Source: Croceivirga lutea
GTDB taxonomy: Bacteria; Bacteroidota; Bacteroidia; Flavobacteriales; Flavobacteriaceae
Direction of reading: 5' to 3'
Length of the DNA stretch: 64,000 nucleotides
NCBI RefSeq assembly: GCF_014235875.1
Contig: NZ_JACJUK010000003.1
Location: 1-64,000 of the forward strand
How positions within the stretch are numbered: the first letter of the stretch is position 1; each line of letters begins with the position of its first letter. Shown here one piece after another: positions 25,407-34,123 of the stretch. Both the position numbers and the translations under genes were made by a program. The notes below the pieces were generated by a model that saw only the letters and a list, made by a program, of their open reading frames with translations, ran no database searches and was not told where the DNA came from.

Positions 25407-25957
25407 TCAAACCACTCTACTTTAGATGCAATAGGTTGGCGTTCACCTTGGGGCAGTTCATTATCAATATGACCTATATAAAAGAAACCTAAACATTTTT
25501 CATCTTCATTATAATCTAGAAACTCATTCATATATTTAATTAAACCGGGAGAACTCCAATAACAACCAAGACCCATCTCTGTGCAGGCAAGCCACATGTT
25601 TTGAACTGCCATGGCTACTGCAGCTATTTCTTCCCATTCTGGTAAACTTTCTTTAGGATCTCTTTGCATGTTAATCACAATTACAGCCCCTGCTTTTTGC
25701 GGATTCTCTTTTAGTTTTTTAACCTTGAATTCTTTTGGATTAGGGTCATTCTCTAAATACTTCAATGATAAAAACAAGCCCAACTTTTCCTTGGTCTCCC
25801 CTGTGAGAACTTTAAATCGCCAAGGTTCAGTCTTTTTATGGTTGGGAGCCCAATTGGCAGCCTCAAGTAACTTTTCTATGGTATCTTTTGCTATAGGTTT
25901 GTTGATGTACTGAGGAGGAAAAATACTTCGGCGTTTTTTAATAATATCTAAAATCAT
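25403..25957 (-). CDS. Nitroreductase family protein
   Basis: A 184-residue FMN-dependent oxidoreductase: RRSIFPPQYINKPI near the N-terminus (FMN-binding Arg), ANWAPNHKKTEPWRF, AAVAMAVQNMWLACTEMGLG and FFYIGHIDNELPQGERQP. It resembles the small YdjA-type nitroreductases. It uses NAD(P)H to reduce nitro compounds or quinones; true substrate unknown. It is on the same strand as the LysR gene, 34 bases after it. Confidence 0.9.
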   Translation of the reverse strand: MILDIIKKRRSIFPPQYINKPIAKDTIEKLLEAANWAPNHKKTEPWRFKVLTGETKEKLGLFLSLKYLENDPNPKEFKVKKLKENPQKAGAVIVINMQRDPKESLPEWEEIAAVAMAVQNMWLACTEMGLGCYWSSPGLIKYMNEFLDYNEDEKCLGFFYIGHIDNELPQGERQPIASKVEWFD

Positions 25958-25991
25958 TTTAGTCTGTTTTTTATAAAAATACAGCTTATAA

Positions 25992-26903
25992 TTATGCTTT
26001 CTTAGCCAATAAAAGGTTTAAACATTGCTTTAACACCGGGTTACGATTATCTTTTTTCCAAACTACAGAAAGTACGGCGCGTTGCTTTATTTTCTTTAGT
26101 TTAATAAAGCGAACCTTCATATCAAAACCATATTTTAAAGAAGTAGGCACAATAGCCAAACCCAATCCGTTTTCAATCAGGCGATAAACGGTTTGCCCAT
26201 GAACAGATTTATGGGTAACCTTAGGCTGAAAGCCAGCATCATTACATATACTAACAACCATATCATAATAATACGGACTATAATCTTTAGCAAAGAAGAT
26301 AAACGATTCTTTGGCAACTTGATGCATGCCCTTAAAATTAGTCTCGTTCAAATGAAAACTTTCAGGTACAACTAAAGAAAAGGTGTCTGTTAAAACGGGG
26401 CGAATTTCAAAACTTTTTGGAACTGTGCCTAAACGCACAAAACCCAAATCTAGTTGGTCTTTTTGCAAAGCCTCTAGTTGGGCTGTGTTAGACAATTCAT
26501 CGAGGCTAGCATTTATTTTAGGATACTGCTCCTTGAGCTTTAAAATTAAATCTGGAACTACATTCTGCATGGCAGAACCCAAAAATCCAATTCTAATTTC
26601 ACCCAATTGCCCCCTTTTCATTAAGTATAATTGCTTTTTGGTTTGTCTTAAATGACTAAGCAAGAACACCACTTCCTTTTTTAAAAATTCCCCTTCTGTG
26701 GTCAAGGCAACTTTCTTTTTGTCTCTGGTAAATAGTTGAACACCTAATAATTCTTCCATCTGCCTTATTTGAGTGCTTAATCCGGGTTGCGAGATACATA
26801 GTTTTTCCGCTGCTTTTCTAAAATGTAGTTGTTGCGCTACAGCTAAAAAATAGATATAATGCCTTAATTCAATTTGATAATTATAACTTATCAACTCTTT
26901 CAT
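25992..26903 (-). CDS. LysR-family regulator divergent to the hut operon
   Basis: A 303-residue LTTR. The winged-helix domain covers about 12-70 (LRHYIYFLAVAQQLHFRKAAEKLCISQPGLSTQIRQMEELLG) and the periplasmic-binding-protein-like effector domain about 95-295. It resembles the OxyR/CynR group in size. Because it diverges from hutH over 60 bases, it is probably the regulator of histidine utilisation; urocanate would be the expected inducer, but this is inference. Confidence 0.9.
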   Translation of the reverse strand: MKELISYNYQIELRHYIYFLAVAQQLHFRKAAEKLCISQPGLSTQIRQMEELLGVQLFTRDKKKVALTTEGEFLKKEVVFLLSHLRQTKKQLYLMKRGQLGEIRIGFLGSAMQNVVPDLILKLKEQYPKINASLDELSNTAQLEALQKDQLDLGFVRLGTVPKSFEIRPVLTDTFSLVVPESFHLNETNFKGMHQVAKESFIFFAKDYSPYYYDMVVSICNDAGFQPKVTHKSVHGQTVYRLIENGLGLAIVPTSLKYGFDMKVRFIKLKKIKQRAVLSVVWKKDNRNPVLKQCLNLLLAKKA

Positions 26904-26912
26904 AAAAACGTA

Positions 26913-26944
26913 TTGGCAATTATCAAAAATACCTAATAACTTTG
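26913..26944 (+). promoter_or_regulatory. hut operon promoter
   Basis: TTG at 26913-26915 and TAACTTTG at 26937-26944 (-7 box TAnnTTTG), spaced by 21 bases, 20 bases before the hutH ATG. A palindrome ATTGGCAAT (26912-26920) overlaps the -33 region and is a plausible LysR site. Confidence 0.6.
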
Positions 26945-26963
26945 AGAATTCAGTTAAGTAGAT

Positions 26964-28529
26964 ATGGAATATTTTAATTTTGGAGAAGATTTTCTTACCG
27001 TAGGTAAAGCATTGGCTATTAGTAACGGAGCAATAAAGGGTCAGCTTTCAGATTTAACCAAAAAAAAGGTAGAAAAAAGTGCATTACGCGTTGCTGAGAT
27101 AGTGGATAAGGGCATGCCAGTCTACGGTATAAATACAGGTTTTGGACCCCTTTGTACCACTTCAATTTCCAAAGAGAAAACTAAAATTCTACAATCAAAC
27201 ATTCTTCAAAGTCATAGTGTAGGTGTAGGTAAACCAATAACAAATCAACTTGCTAAACTTATGTTGATTTTAAAAGTACATGCCCTTGCTAAAGGATTTT
27301 CTGGAATACAATTGCAAACCTTAGAGCGCATTATCTGGCATATAGAAAAAGATATTACACCCGTAGTTCCTTCTCAAGGTTCTGTAGGCGCATCTGGTGA
27401 CTTAGCACCACTCTCCCATTTGTTTTTACCATTACTGGGTTTGGGTAAGGTAGCTTATCGTGGTAAAATTTATGCTACACAAAAATTATTTAAAGAACTA
27501 AATGTTTACCCCCTAGAACTGGGTGCTAAAGAAGGCTTAGCTTTAATTAACGGTACCCAGTTTATTCTGGCACACGCTGCTTTGGTGGTTAAAAAGTTAC
27601 AATCTGTTTTACAGCAAGCAGATATTATTGGTGCAATGATGTTGGAGGGTTTACAAGGTTCCTCGAGCCCGTTTGATGAACGCCTGCACAATTTGCGCCC
27701 ATTTAAAGGCAATCAACATGTAGCTGGCCGTATTCGAACGTTGCTTAATGGTTCAGAAATTTTAGAAGACCATTTTAATTGTGACCGAGTTCAAGACCCC
27801 TATTCTTTACGCTGTATGCCGCAAGTACATGGGGCCAGTAGAAATACTTGGCTGCACCTAAAAGAACTGGTAGAAATTGAATTAAACTCGGTTACAGATA
27901 ACCCCGTAATTGTAGATGATAACGAATCTATAAGCGGCGGTAACTTTCATGGGCAACCGTTAGCAATGGCTCTAGATTATGCTACGCTTGCCACTTCAGA
28001 ATTGGGTAACATCTCTGACCGTAGAATTTATTTAGCCTTAGAAGGCGGACATGGCGTTCCACAATTATTGATGAAAGATACTGGCATTAATTCTGGGTAT
28101 ATGATTTTACAGTACACCTCAGCAGCATTAGCTAGCGAAAATAAAAGTTTATGTTTTCCCTCTAGCGCAGATAGTATTCCTACTTCTATGGGACAAGAAG
28201 ACCATGTAAGTATGGGGTCTATAAGTGGTCGAAAAGCATTACAGGTAATACAAAATGTAGAAAAGATTCTGGCAATTGAATTACTAACAGCTGCACAGGC
28301 TTTTGAGTTTCGAAAACCATTAAAATCGGGGGTTATTTTAAATGAAGTGCACCGTTTTGTTCGAACAAAGGTAGCCTTTGCAGAGAAAGACCGTGTATTT
28401 GCGGATGATATAAATATTGCTATTGATATGATTAGTGATGAATCACTTATTGACTTAATAAATGAGGTTATGGCTAAAGAAAATATTTCGTGGTTGAGTC
28501 AATACACCAAAACCTTTGAAACACTTTAA
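26964..28529 (+). CDS. hutH: Histidine ammonia-lyase
   Basis: A 521-residue enzyme that converts L-histidine to urocanate and ammonia, the first step of histidine degradation. Ala143-Ser144-Gly145 in GSVGASGDLAPLSHL forms the MIO prosthetic group. MPVYGINTGFGPL carries the catalytic Tyr (Y54), and SLRCMPQVHGASR and SVTDNPVI are further signatures. It is cytoplasmic and tetrameric in the family. First gene of the operon. Confidence 0.97.
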   Translation: MEYFNFGEDFLTVGKALAISNGAIKGQLSDLTKKKVEKSALRVAEIVDKGMPVYGINTGFGPLCTTSISKEKTKILQSNILQSHSVGVGKPITNQLAKLMLILKVHALAKGFSGIQLQTLERIIWHIEKDITPVVPSQGSVGASGDLAPLSHLFLPLLGLGKVAYRGKIYATQKLFKELNVYPLELGAKEGLALINGTQFILAHAALVVKKLQSVLQQADIIGAMMLEGLQGSSSPFDERLHNLRPFKGNQHVAGRIRTLLNGSEILEDHFNCDRVQDPYSLRCMPQVHGASRNTWLHLKELVEIELNSVTDNPVIVDDNESISGGNFHGQPLAMALDYATLATSELGNISDRRIYLALEGGHGVPQLLMKDTGINSGYMILQYTSAALASENKSLCFPSSADSIPTSMGQEDHVSMGSISGRKALQVIQNVEKILAIELLTAAQAFEFRKPLKSGVILNEVHRFVRTKVAFAEKDRVFADDINIAIDMISDESLIDLINEVMAKENISWLSQYTKTFETL

Positions 28530-28530
28530 C

Positions 28531-29757
28531 ATGGCAACAACATTAATTGGTCCGTTTACACAATTGCTTCCGTTAACCGGATTACCCTTAAAAGGAGCAC
28601 TAAATGATGAACAACTAACCCTTATAAACAATGGTGGAATTCTATTTTCAGAAGGAAAGATTGTGAAAATCGGATTATTTGCCGATTTAAAAGAAAACGT
28701 TGATACAATCATACATATTGATGGCGATACAGTTTGTTTACCAGGATTTATAGATGCCCACACCCATATTTGTTTTGGAGGTTCAAGAGCTAATGATTTT
28801 GCCTTAAGAAATTCGGGCAAAAGCTATCTTGAAATTGCTAAGGCTGGTGGGGGTATTTGGGATACAGTAACCAAAACTCGTAAGCTTTTAGAAGCTGAAT
28901 TGGTTGAAGGAATAATTACTAGAACTAAAGCACATATTAAAGCTGGTGTTACCACGCTAGAGGTTAAAAGTGGTTATGGCTTAAACGTAACTGAAGAGCT
29001 TAAAATGTTACGTGCCATTAAAACCGCCGATAAAATAACGGCTCAACAACTTGTACCCACTTGTTTGGCTGCGCATATGGTACCAAAAGATTGGAGTAAC
29101 CAACCCGAAGCATACCTAGAGCTCATTTCCCAAGAATTATTTCCGGTTCTACAATCAGAAAACTTAGCTAACAGAATAGATGCTTTTATTGAAGAAAGTG
29201 CCTTTACAGCGCAACAAATAGCACCCTATTTTAAAAAAGCACAACATATGGGGTTTGATATTACCGTACATGCTGACCAGTTTACTACAAGTGGTAGTCA
29301 GGTAGCTGTAGATTTTAATGCAGTTAGCGCAGACCATTTAGAAGCTAGCACTATGCTCGAAGTGGAAATGTTAGCCAAAAGCAATACGGTAGCCACTGCC
29401 CTACCCGGAGCATCGATAGGATTAGGTTGTGCGTACACTCCCGCAAGAAAATTATTAGATGCCGGTGCCTGTTTGGCAATTGCTAGTGACCATAATCCAG
29501 GTTCTGCCCCTATGGGTAATTTACTTACACAAGCCAGTATTTTAGCCACATTTGAAAAGCTTTCTAATGCTGAAGTTTTGGCTGGGCTCACCTTTAGAGC
29601 TGCTAAAGCTTTAAACCTAAACGACCGTGGTGTTTTGGCAAGAGGAATGAATGCAGATTTGGTAGTGTACCCTACTAAAAATTATCAAGAGATAACCTAT
29701 CAACAAGGGCAATTAAAACCGAGTCAGGTATTTATTAAAGGCGTACCAAAAATCTAA
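28531..29757 (+). CDS. hutI: Imidazolonepropionase
   Basis: A 408-residue amidohydrolase that opens imidazolone propionate to N-formimino-L-glutamate. Metal motif is LPGFIDAHTHICFGG; SGYGLN, ITVHADQFT (His, Asp) and ASDHNPGS complete the site. The start at ATG 28531 lies one base after the hutH stop; a TTG within hutH is unlikely. It is followed by a small ORF starting with TAATG. Confidence 0.96.
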   Translation: MATTLIGPFTQLLPLTGLPLKGALNDEQLTLINNGGILFSEGKIVKIGLFADLKENVDTIIHIDGDTVCLPGFIDAHTHICFGGSRANDFALRNSGKSYLEIAKAGGGIWDTVTKTRKLLEAELVEGIITRTKAHIKAGVTTLEVKSGYGLNVTEELKMLRAIKTADKITAQQLVPTCLAAHMVPKDWSNQPEAYLELISQELFPVLQSENLANRIDAFIEESAFTAQQIAPYFKKAQHMGFDITVHADQFTTSGSQVAVDFNAVSADHLEASTMLEVEMLAKSNTVATALPGASIGLGCAYTPARKLLDAGACLAIASDHNPGSAPMGNLLTQASILATFEKLSNAEVLAGLTFRAAKALNLNDRGVLARGMNADLVVYPTKNYQEITYQQGQLKPSQVFIKGVPKI

Positions 29758-29888
29758 TGAATTGCCTAAGCCTATTACAAAAGAAACACACCAAGGTGTT
29801 AGGGATTGCAGCATACTACCATGTAGTGCAAAAAGCCCGACCACCGAAGTATTATGAAGGTGGAAACACCAAAAAAAAATTAAAATGA
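29757..29888 (+). CDS. Coupled small ORF between hutI and hutU
   Basis: The ATG overlaps the hutI stop (TAATG) and its TGA overlaps the hutU start (ATGA). It codes for 43 residues, starting MNCLSLLQKKHTKVLGIAAY and rich in Lys and Tyr (ARPPKYYEGG near the C-terminus). No signal peptide or membrane helix. A frame with both junctions coupled is unlikely by chance and suggests it is translated. I do not recognise a family. Alternatively it is just a spacer keeping translation going through to hutU. Confidence 0.55.
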   Translation: MNCLSLLQKKHTKVLGIAAYYHVVQKARPPKYYEGGNTKKKLK

Positions 29889-31882
29889 CGTTTAAAGAAG
29901 AACTTTTACAAGGTATTCCTAAAACAATACCCCCTAAAAAAGCGTATCCTAAAAATGGTAATCCCGCACCTAAACGTAAGGATATATTGTCTGCTGAAGA
30001 AAAAAAATTAGCCCTTAGAAACGCTTTGCGCTATTTTCCAACGGCTTGGCATAAAGAGCTAGTTTCAGAATTTGCTGAAGAACTTAAAACCTATGGTCGT
30101 ATTTATATGCATAGGTTTAAACCTAGTTATCGAGTATATGCGCGGCCAATTGAGGAATACCCTGCCCAAACCCAACAGGCGGCCGCTTTAATGTTGATGA
30201 TTCAAAACAATTTAGACCCTGCAGTTGCGCAACACCCCGAAGAGTTAATTACTTATGGGGGTAACGGTGCTGTATTTCAAAATTGGGCGCAGTATTTATT
30301 GACCATGAAATACCTGGCTGAGATGACTGAAGAGCAAACCCTACACATGTATTCTGGGCATCCAATGGGGTTGTTTCCTTCTTCTAAAGATGCCCCAAGA
30401 GTAGTGGTCACCAATGGTATGATGATACCTAATTATTCACAACCAGATGATTGGGAAAAATTTAATGCTCTAGGTGTAACGCAATATGGTCAAATGACAG
30501 CGGGTTCTTATATGTACATTGGCCCACAAGGTATTGTTCATGGCACCACAATTACGGTAATGAATGCTTTTAGAAAAGTCTTAAAAGCAGGAGAAACTAC
30601 TGAGGGTAAAGTCTTTTTAACAGCAGGCCTTGGTGGTATGAGTGGTGCACAACCAAAAGCTGGTACTATTGCTAAATGCATTACAGTTTGCGCAGAAATA
30701 AACCCTAAAGCAGCTAATAAACGCTTTGAGCAAGGCTGGGTAGATGAACTTATTGACCAAATGGATACCCTAGTTGCACGTATAAAAAACGCAATAGCTA
30801 CTAAAGAAGTTGTAAGTATTGCGTATATAGGCAATGTGGTTGAAGTCTGGGAACGCTTTGATAAAGAGCATATTTTTATTCACTTAGGGTCAGACCAGAC
30901 ATCTTTACACAACCCATGGGCAGGTGGTTACTATCCTGTGGGTTTATCTTTTGATGAAGCCAATACCTTAATGTCTGAAAATCCAGCAAAATTTAAAGAA
31001 TATGTACAATCGTCTTTAAGAAGGCAAGCTGCAGCAATAAATAAACACACCGCTAAAGGCACTTATTTTTTTGATTATGGCAACGCCTTTTTACTAGAGG
31101 CTTCACGTGCAGGAGCTGATGTAATGGCCGAAAATAATATAGATTTTAAGTACCCATCATACGTTCAAGATATTTTAGGCCCCATGTGTTTTGATTATGG
31201 TTTTGGACCGTTTAGATGGGTATGTGCTTCTGGCAAACCAGAAGACTTGAGAAAAACAGATGCTATTGCATTAAAAGTGATGCGTGAGATACAAAAAACG
31301 GTGCCTAAGGAGATACGCCAGCAAATGCAGGATAATATTAACTGGATAACGGCTGCAGAACAAAACCAATTGGTTGTAGGTTCACAAGCGCGAATTTTAT
31401 ATGCAGATGCAGAAGGGCGAAGTAAAATTGCAGAAGCTTTTAACACCGCTATTGCTACAGGTAATATTGGACCTGTTGTATTGGGTAGGGATCACCATGA
31501 TGTTAGTGGAACAGATTCTCCATATAGAGAAACTAGTAACATATATGACGGTAGTAAATTCACTGCTGATATGGCCATACACAATGTGATTGGTGATAGC
31601 TTTAGAGGCGCTACATGGGTAAGTATACATAACGGCGGTGGTGTAGGTTGGGGTGAAGTTATCAATGGTGGTTTTGGCATGCTACTAGATGGGTCTAAAG
31701 AAGCTTCTAAACGACTCAAAAATATGTTGTTTTATGATGTTAATAATGGTATAGCGCGTCGCAGTTGGGCGCGTAATCAAGAAGCTATTTTTGCCATAAA
31801 AAGAGAAATGGAACGTACCCCAACACTTAAAGTTACCTTACCCAATTTAGTTGATGATAACGTATTAAATTCATTAATCTAA
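29885..31882 (+). CDS. hutU: Urocanate hydratase
   Basis: A 665-residue NAD+-dependent hydratase converting urocanate to imidazolone propionate. Conserved blocks: MYSGHPMGLFP, FVTAGLGGMSGAQ-like TAGLGGMSGAQPKA, the active-site Cys segment FRWVCASG, and GPVVLGRDHHDVSG. At 665 residues it belongs to the long bacterial form (typical ~550 in proteobacteria), with N-terminal extension GIPKTIPPKKAYPKNG. It overlaps the small ORF by 4 bases and ends 4 bases before hutG. Confidence 0.96.
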   Translation: MTFKEELLQGIPKTIPPKKAYPKNGNPAPKRKDILSAEEKKLALRNALRYFPTAWHKELVSEFAEELKTYGRIYMHRFKPSYRVYARPIEEYPAQTQQAAALMLMIQNNLDPAVAQHPEELITYGGNGAVFQNWAQYLLTMKYLAEMTEEQTLHMYSGHPMGLFPSSKDAPRVVVTNGMMIPNYSQPDDWEKFNALGVTQYGQMTAGSYMYIGPQGIVHGTTITVMNAFRKVLKAGETTEGKVFLTAGLGGMSGAQPKAGTIAKCITVCAEINPKAANKRFEQGWVDELIDQMDTLVARIKNAIATKEVVSIAYIGNVVEVWERFDKEHIFIHLGSDQTSLHNPWAGGYYPVGLSFDEANTLMSENPAKFKEYVQSSLRRQAAAINKHTAKGTYFFDYGNAFLLEASRAGADVMAENNIDFKYPSYVQDILGPMCFDYGFGPFRWVCASGKPEDLRKTDAIALKVMREIQKTVPKEIRQQMQDNINWITAAEQNQLVVGSQARILYADAEGRSKIAEAFNTAIATGNIGPVVLGRDHHDVSGTDSPYRETSNIYDGSKFTADMAIHNVIGDSFRGATWVSIHNGGGVGWGEVINGGFGMLLDGSKEASKRLKNMLFYDVNNGIARRSWARNQEAIFAIKREMERTPTLKVTLPNLVDDNVLNSLI

Positions 31883-31886
31883 TAGC

Positions 31887-32840
31887 ATGGCCCTATACAA
31901 CACTCCGTCTAAAACTAATTGGTCTGGTAGACAATCAGAGCAAAAACTATATGTACACGAAAAGGTAGCATTTTCAACCTTACAAGAGCTAGAAGCTAGA
32001 CCACAACAATTTGTAATTCTTGGTTATGCTTGTGATGAAGGCGTACTACTTAATCAGGGTAGAATTGGGGCAAAAAAAGGCCCAGAAGTAATTCGTGCTG
32101 CGTTAGCAAAAATGCCCAACCATTTGAGTGATAAGCAACACTTAATTGATGTAGGCGATATTGAATTTACGACCGGAAATCTAACGGAAATACAAAATAA
32201 ATTAGCCAAAAGTGTGACTTCTCTATTAGAAAAAAAAGCCCTGCCCTTACTAATAGGAGGCGGACATGATATAGCGTATGGACACTTTAATGGCATTAAA
32301 AATTATTTGAATTCTATAGATAAAAAATCAACTATCGGAATCATAAACTTTGATGCTCATTTTGATTTGCGAGAAAATAGCAAAGGTGCCAATTCTGGCA
32401 CACCATTTTATCAAATAGCTAGCGAGAATGATTCTTTTGAGTACCTCTGTTTAGGTATTCGAAAAGATGCTAATGACAAACTATTATTTAAAACTGCAGC
32501 GGAATTGGGTGTTACTTACGTGCTTAAAGACACCTTTAGAATTGCATTTGCTAAAGAAATCATTACTTGGATTAAAGCGTTTATAGCTAAGGTAGATTAC
32601 GTTTATGTTACTATTGACCTTGATGGTTTTTCATCGGCTTACGCTCCTGGGGTAAGCGCTGCATCACCTATGGGTTATGCGCCTGATATTGTTTTAGAAT
32701 GTTTAGATACCATACTAGGTTCAGGAAAATTGATAAGTCTAGACATTGCAGAGATGAACCCAAAATATGACCTAGATGGCGTAACCGCAAAATTGGCTGC
32801 CTCTTTATTGCACGCTGTAATTCATTCAGAATGGCTGTAA
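31887..32840 (+). CDS. hutG: Formimidoylglutamase (arginase family)
   Basis: A 317-residue binuclear manganese hydrolase that releases formamide from formiminoglutamate and gives glutamate. LLIGGGHDIAYGHF, NFDAHFDLRENS and TIDLDGFSSAYAPGVSAASP supply the metal ligands. It is the last gene of the operon, so degradation ends in glutamate and formamide, and no FTCD or HutF route is needed. Confidence 0.95.
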   Translation: MALYNTPSKTNWSGRQSEQKLYVHEKVAFSTLQELEARPQQFVILGYACDEGVLLNQGRIGAKKGPEVIRAALAKMPNHLSDKQHLIDVGDIEFTTGNLTEIQNKLAKSVTSLLEKKALPLLIGGGHDIAYGHFNGIKNYLNSIDKKSTIGIINFDAHFDLRENSKGANSGTPFYQIASENDSFEYLCLGIRKDANDKLLFKTAAELGVTYVLKDTFRIAFAKEIITWIKAFIAKVDYVYVTIDLDGFSSAYAPGVSAASPMGYAPDIVLECLDTILGSGKLISLDIAEMNPKYDLDGVTAKLAASLLHAVIHSEWL

Positions 32841-32877
32841 ACGAAAAAAAGCCTCCCAAAAGGAAAGCCTTTCATTG

Positions 32878-32923
32878 GTTAGCACCTTTCGGTGTAACAC
32901 TTGTTCCGTACGCATACGGAACA
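32878..32923. other. Two tandem hairpins between hutG and the ROK kinase gene
   Basis: GTTAgCACC/GGTGTAAC (32878-32898, one bulge) and TGTTCCGTA-CGCA-TACGGAACA (32902-32923, nine perfect pairs). No T-run follows, so they may be a factor-dependent terminator shared by the two convergent genes. Confidence 0.45.
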
Positions 32924-32953
32924 CAACACAACACCACAAAGATAACTAAAGAT

Positions 32954-33916
32954 TTATTTCTCTGTATTTTTTTCCCAAATTAATGCTGCTGCTCCACAAA
33001 TGGCAGCCACTTTACCTTCCATACCCGATTGTAATATTTTAACCTTACCACGATACACTTCTAACAAAAACTCATCTAGGTATTTTTCTAAAGGTTCTAA
33101 AATCCATTTTCCGCTATTTACCAAACCACCCATGAGCACAAAAGCTTCGGGCTGTGTAAAGGCGGTAAAATTAGCTAGTGCTTGGGCCATTATTTTAGCC
33201 GTATAATCAAATGCTTTTATAGCAATGGTATCTCCTTCTTCAGCAGCTTTGGTAATATCCTCACCATGTAAGTCATTAAAAGCAACACTTCTAAACCTAC
33301 TTTCATCTAAATATTGGCTTTGCATGTAAAGAATGGTGCGTTTGAGTCCGGTTGCAGATACATACGCTTCTAAGCCACCTTTAACGCCGAGTCCGGTTAA
33401 ACGACCATCTCCCATGGTCATATCTACATGCCCTAATTCTCCGGCAAAACCATCAAAACCATCTATTAATTGCCCGTTAGCCACAATGCCAGCTCCAAAA
33501 CCTGTTCCTAAAGTAATGGCAATAAAGTCTGTCATAGTTCTGCCATTACCAAAAAGTAATTCCCCCAAAGCAGCAGCACTAGCATCATTCATAATCCGCA
33601 TAGGAATATCCCATTTTTCTTGGAATTTTTCTAAAAACGGTACGGTACCCTTCCACTTTAAATTGGCTGCATTCTCTATAGTACCACGTTTACTAGATGC
33701 GTTGGGTGCTCCTATACCGCAACCAATAATAGTAGGCTCAAAATCAAGACCCGCAATTAGCGCATCTATTTCTTCTTTAATTTTATTTTGATAGTTATCT
33801 AAATCTGGAAACTCTTGTGTTCTAAAGAAAGTCTTTTCTAGACAATTTCCATTTTTATCAACCAAGCCAATTTTGGTTTTTGTACCTCCGATATCTATGC
33901 CTACTACTAAATTCAT
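32954..33916 (-). CDS. ROK-family sugar kinase (glucokinase-like)
   Basis: A 320-residue ASKHA-fold kinase, beginning VVGIDIGGTKTKIGLVDK (phosphate-1 motif), GIGAPNA, ITLGTGFGAGIV, and the catalytic MNDASAAALGE. It probably phosphorylates glucose or N-acetylglucosamine/mannosamine with ATP. The usual ROK zinc motif CxCGxxGCxE is missing its cysteines: the segment reads TGLGVKGGLE. It is alone, convergent with hutG. Confidence 0.88.
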   Translation of the reverse strand: MNLVVGIDIGGTKTKIGLVDKNGNCLEKTFFRTQEFPDLDNYQNKIKEEIDALIAGLDFEPTIIGCGIGAPNASSKRGTIENAANLKWKGTVPFLEKFQEKWDIPMRIMNDASAAALGELLFGNGRTMTDFIAITLGTGFGAGIVANGQLIDGFDGFAGELGHVDMTMGDGRLTGLGVKGGLEAYVSATGLKRTILYMQSQYLDESRFRSVAFNDLHGEDITKAAEEGDTIAIKAFDYTAKIMAQALANFTAFTQPEAFVLMGGLVNSGKWILEPLEKYLDEFLLEVYRGKVKILQSGMEGKVAAICGAAALIWEKNTEK

Positions 33917-34123
33917 ATTTGTGCTTTGAGATTCTTAAAGATACGCTTGCATACTTTTTCTATCAAAAACAAGCACATTAATTTTTCTTAAACACTAGCG
34001 TTACACGCTTTGTTATTCTGAAAATAAAAATTGAAAAAATATTAACTTGGATTATTTCCTATTTATTGGATTTATTCCATAATTTAGTCTTCCCATTTTT
34101 TATTTCCATAAAAAAACACCCCT

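Noticed and set aside
33333-33791. 152-codon frame on the plus strand inside the ROK kinase gene
   Set aside because: Antisense to a gene with intact kinase motifs; Pro/Ser-rich composition is typical of a shadow frame.
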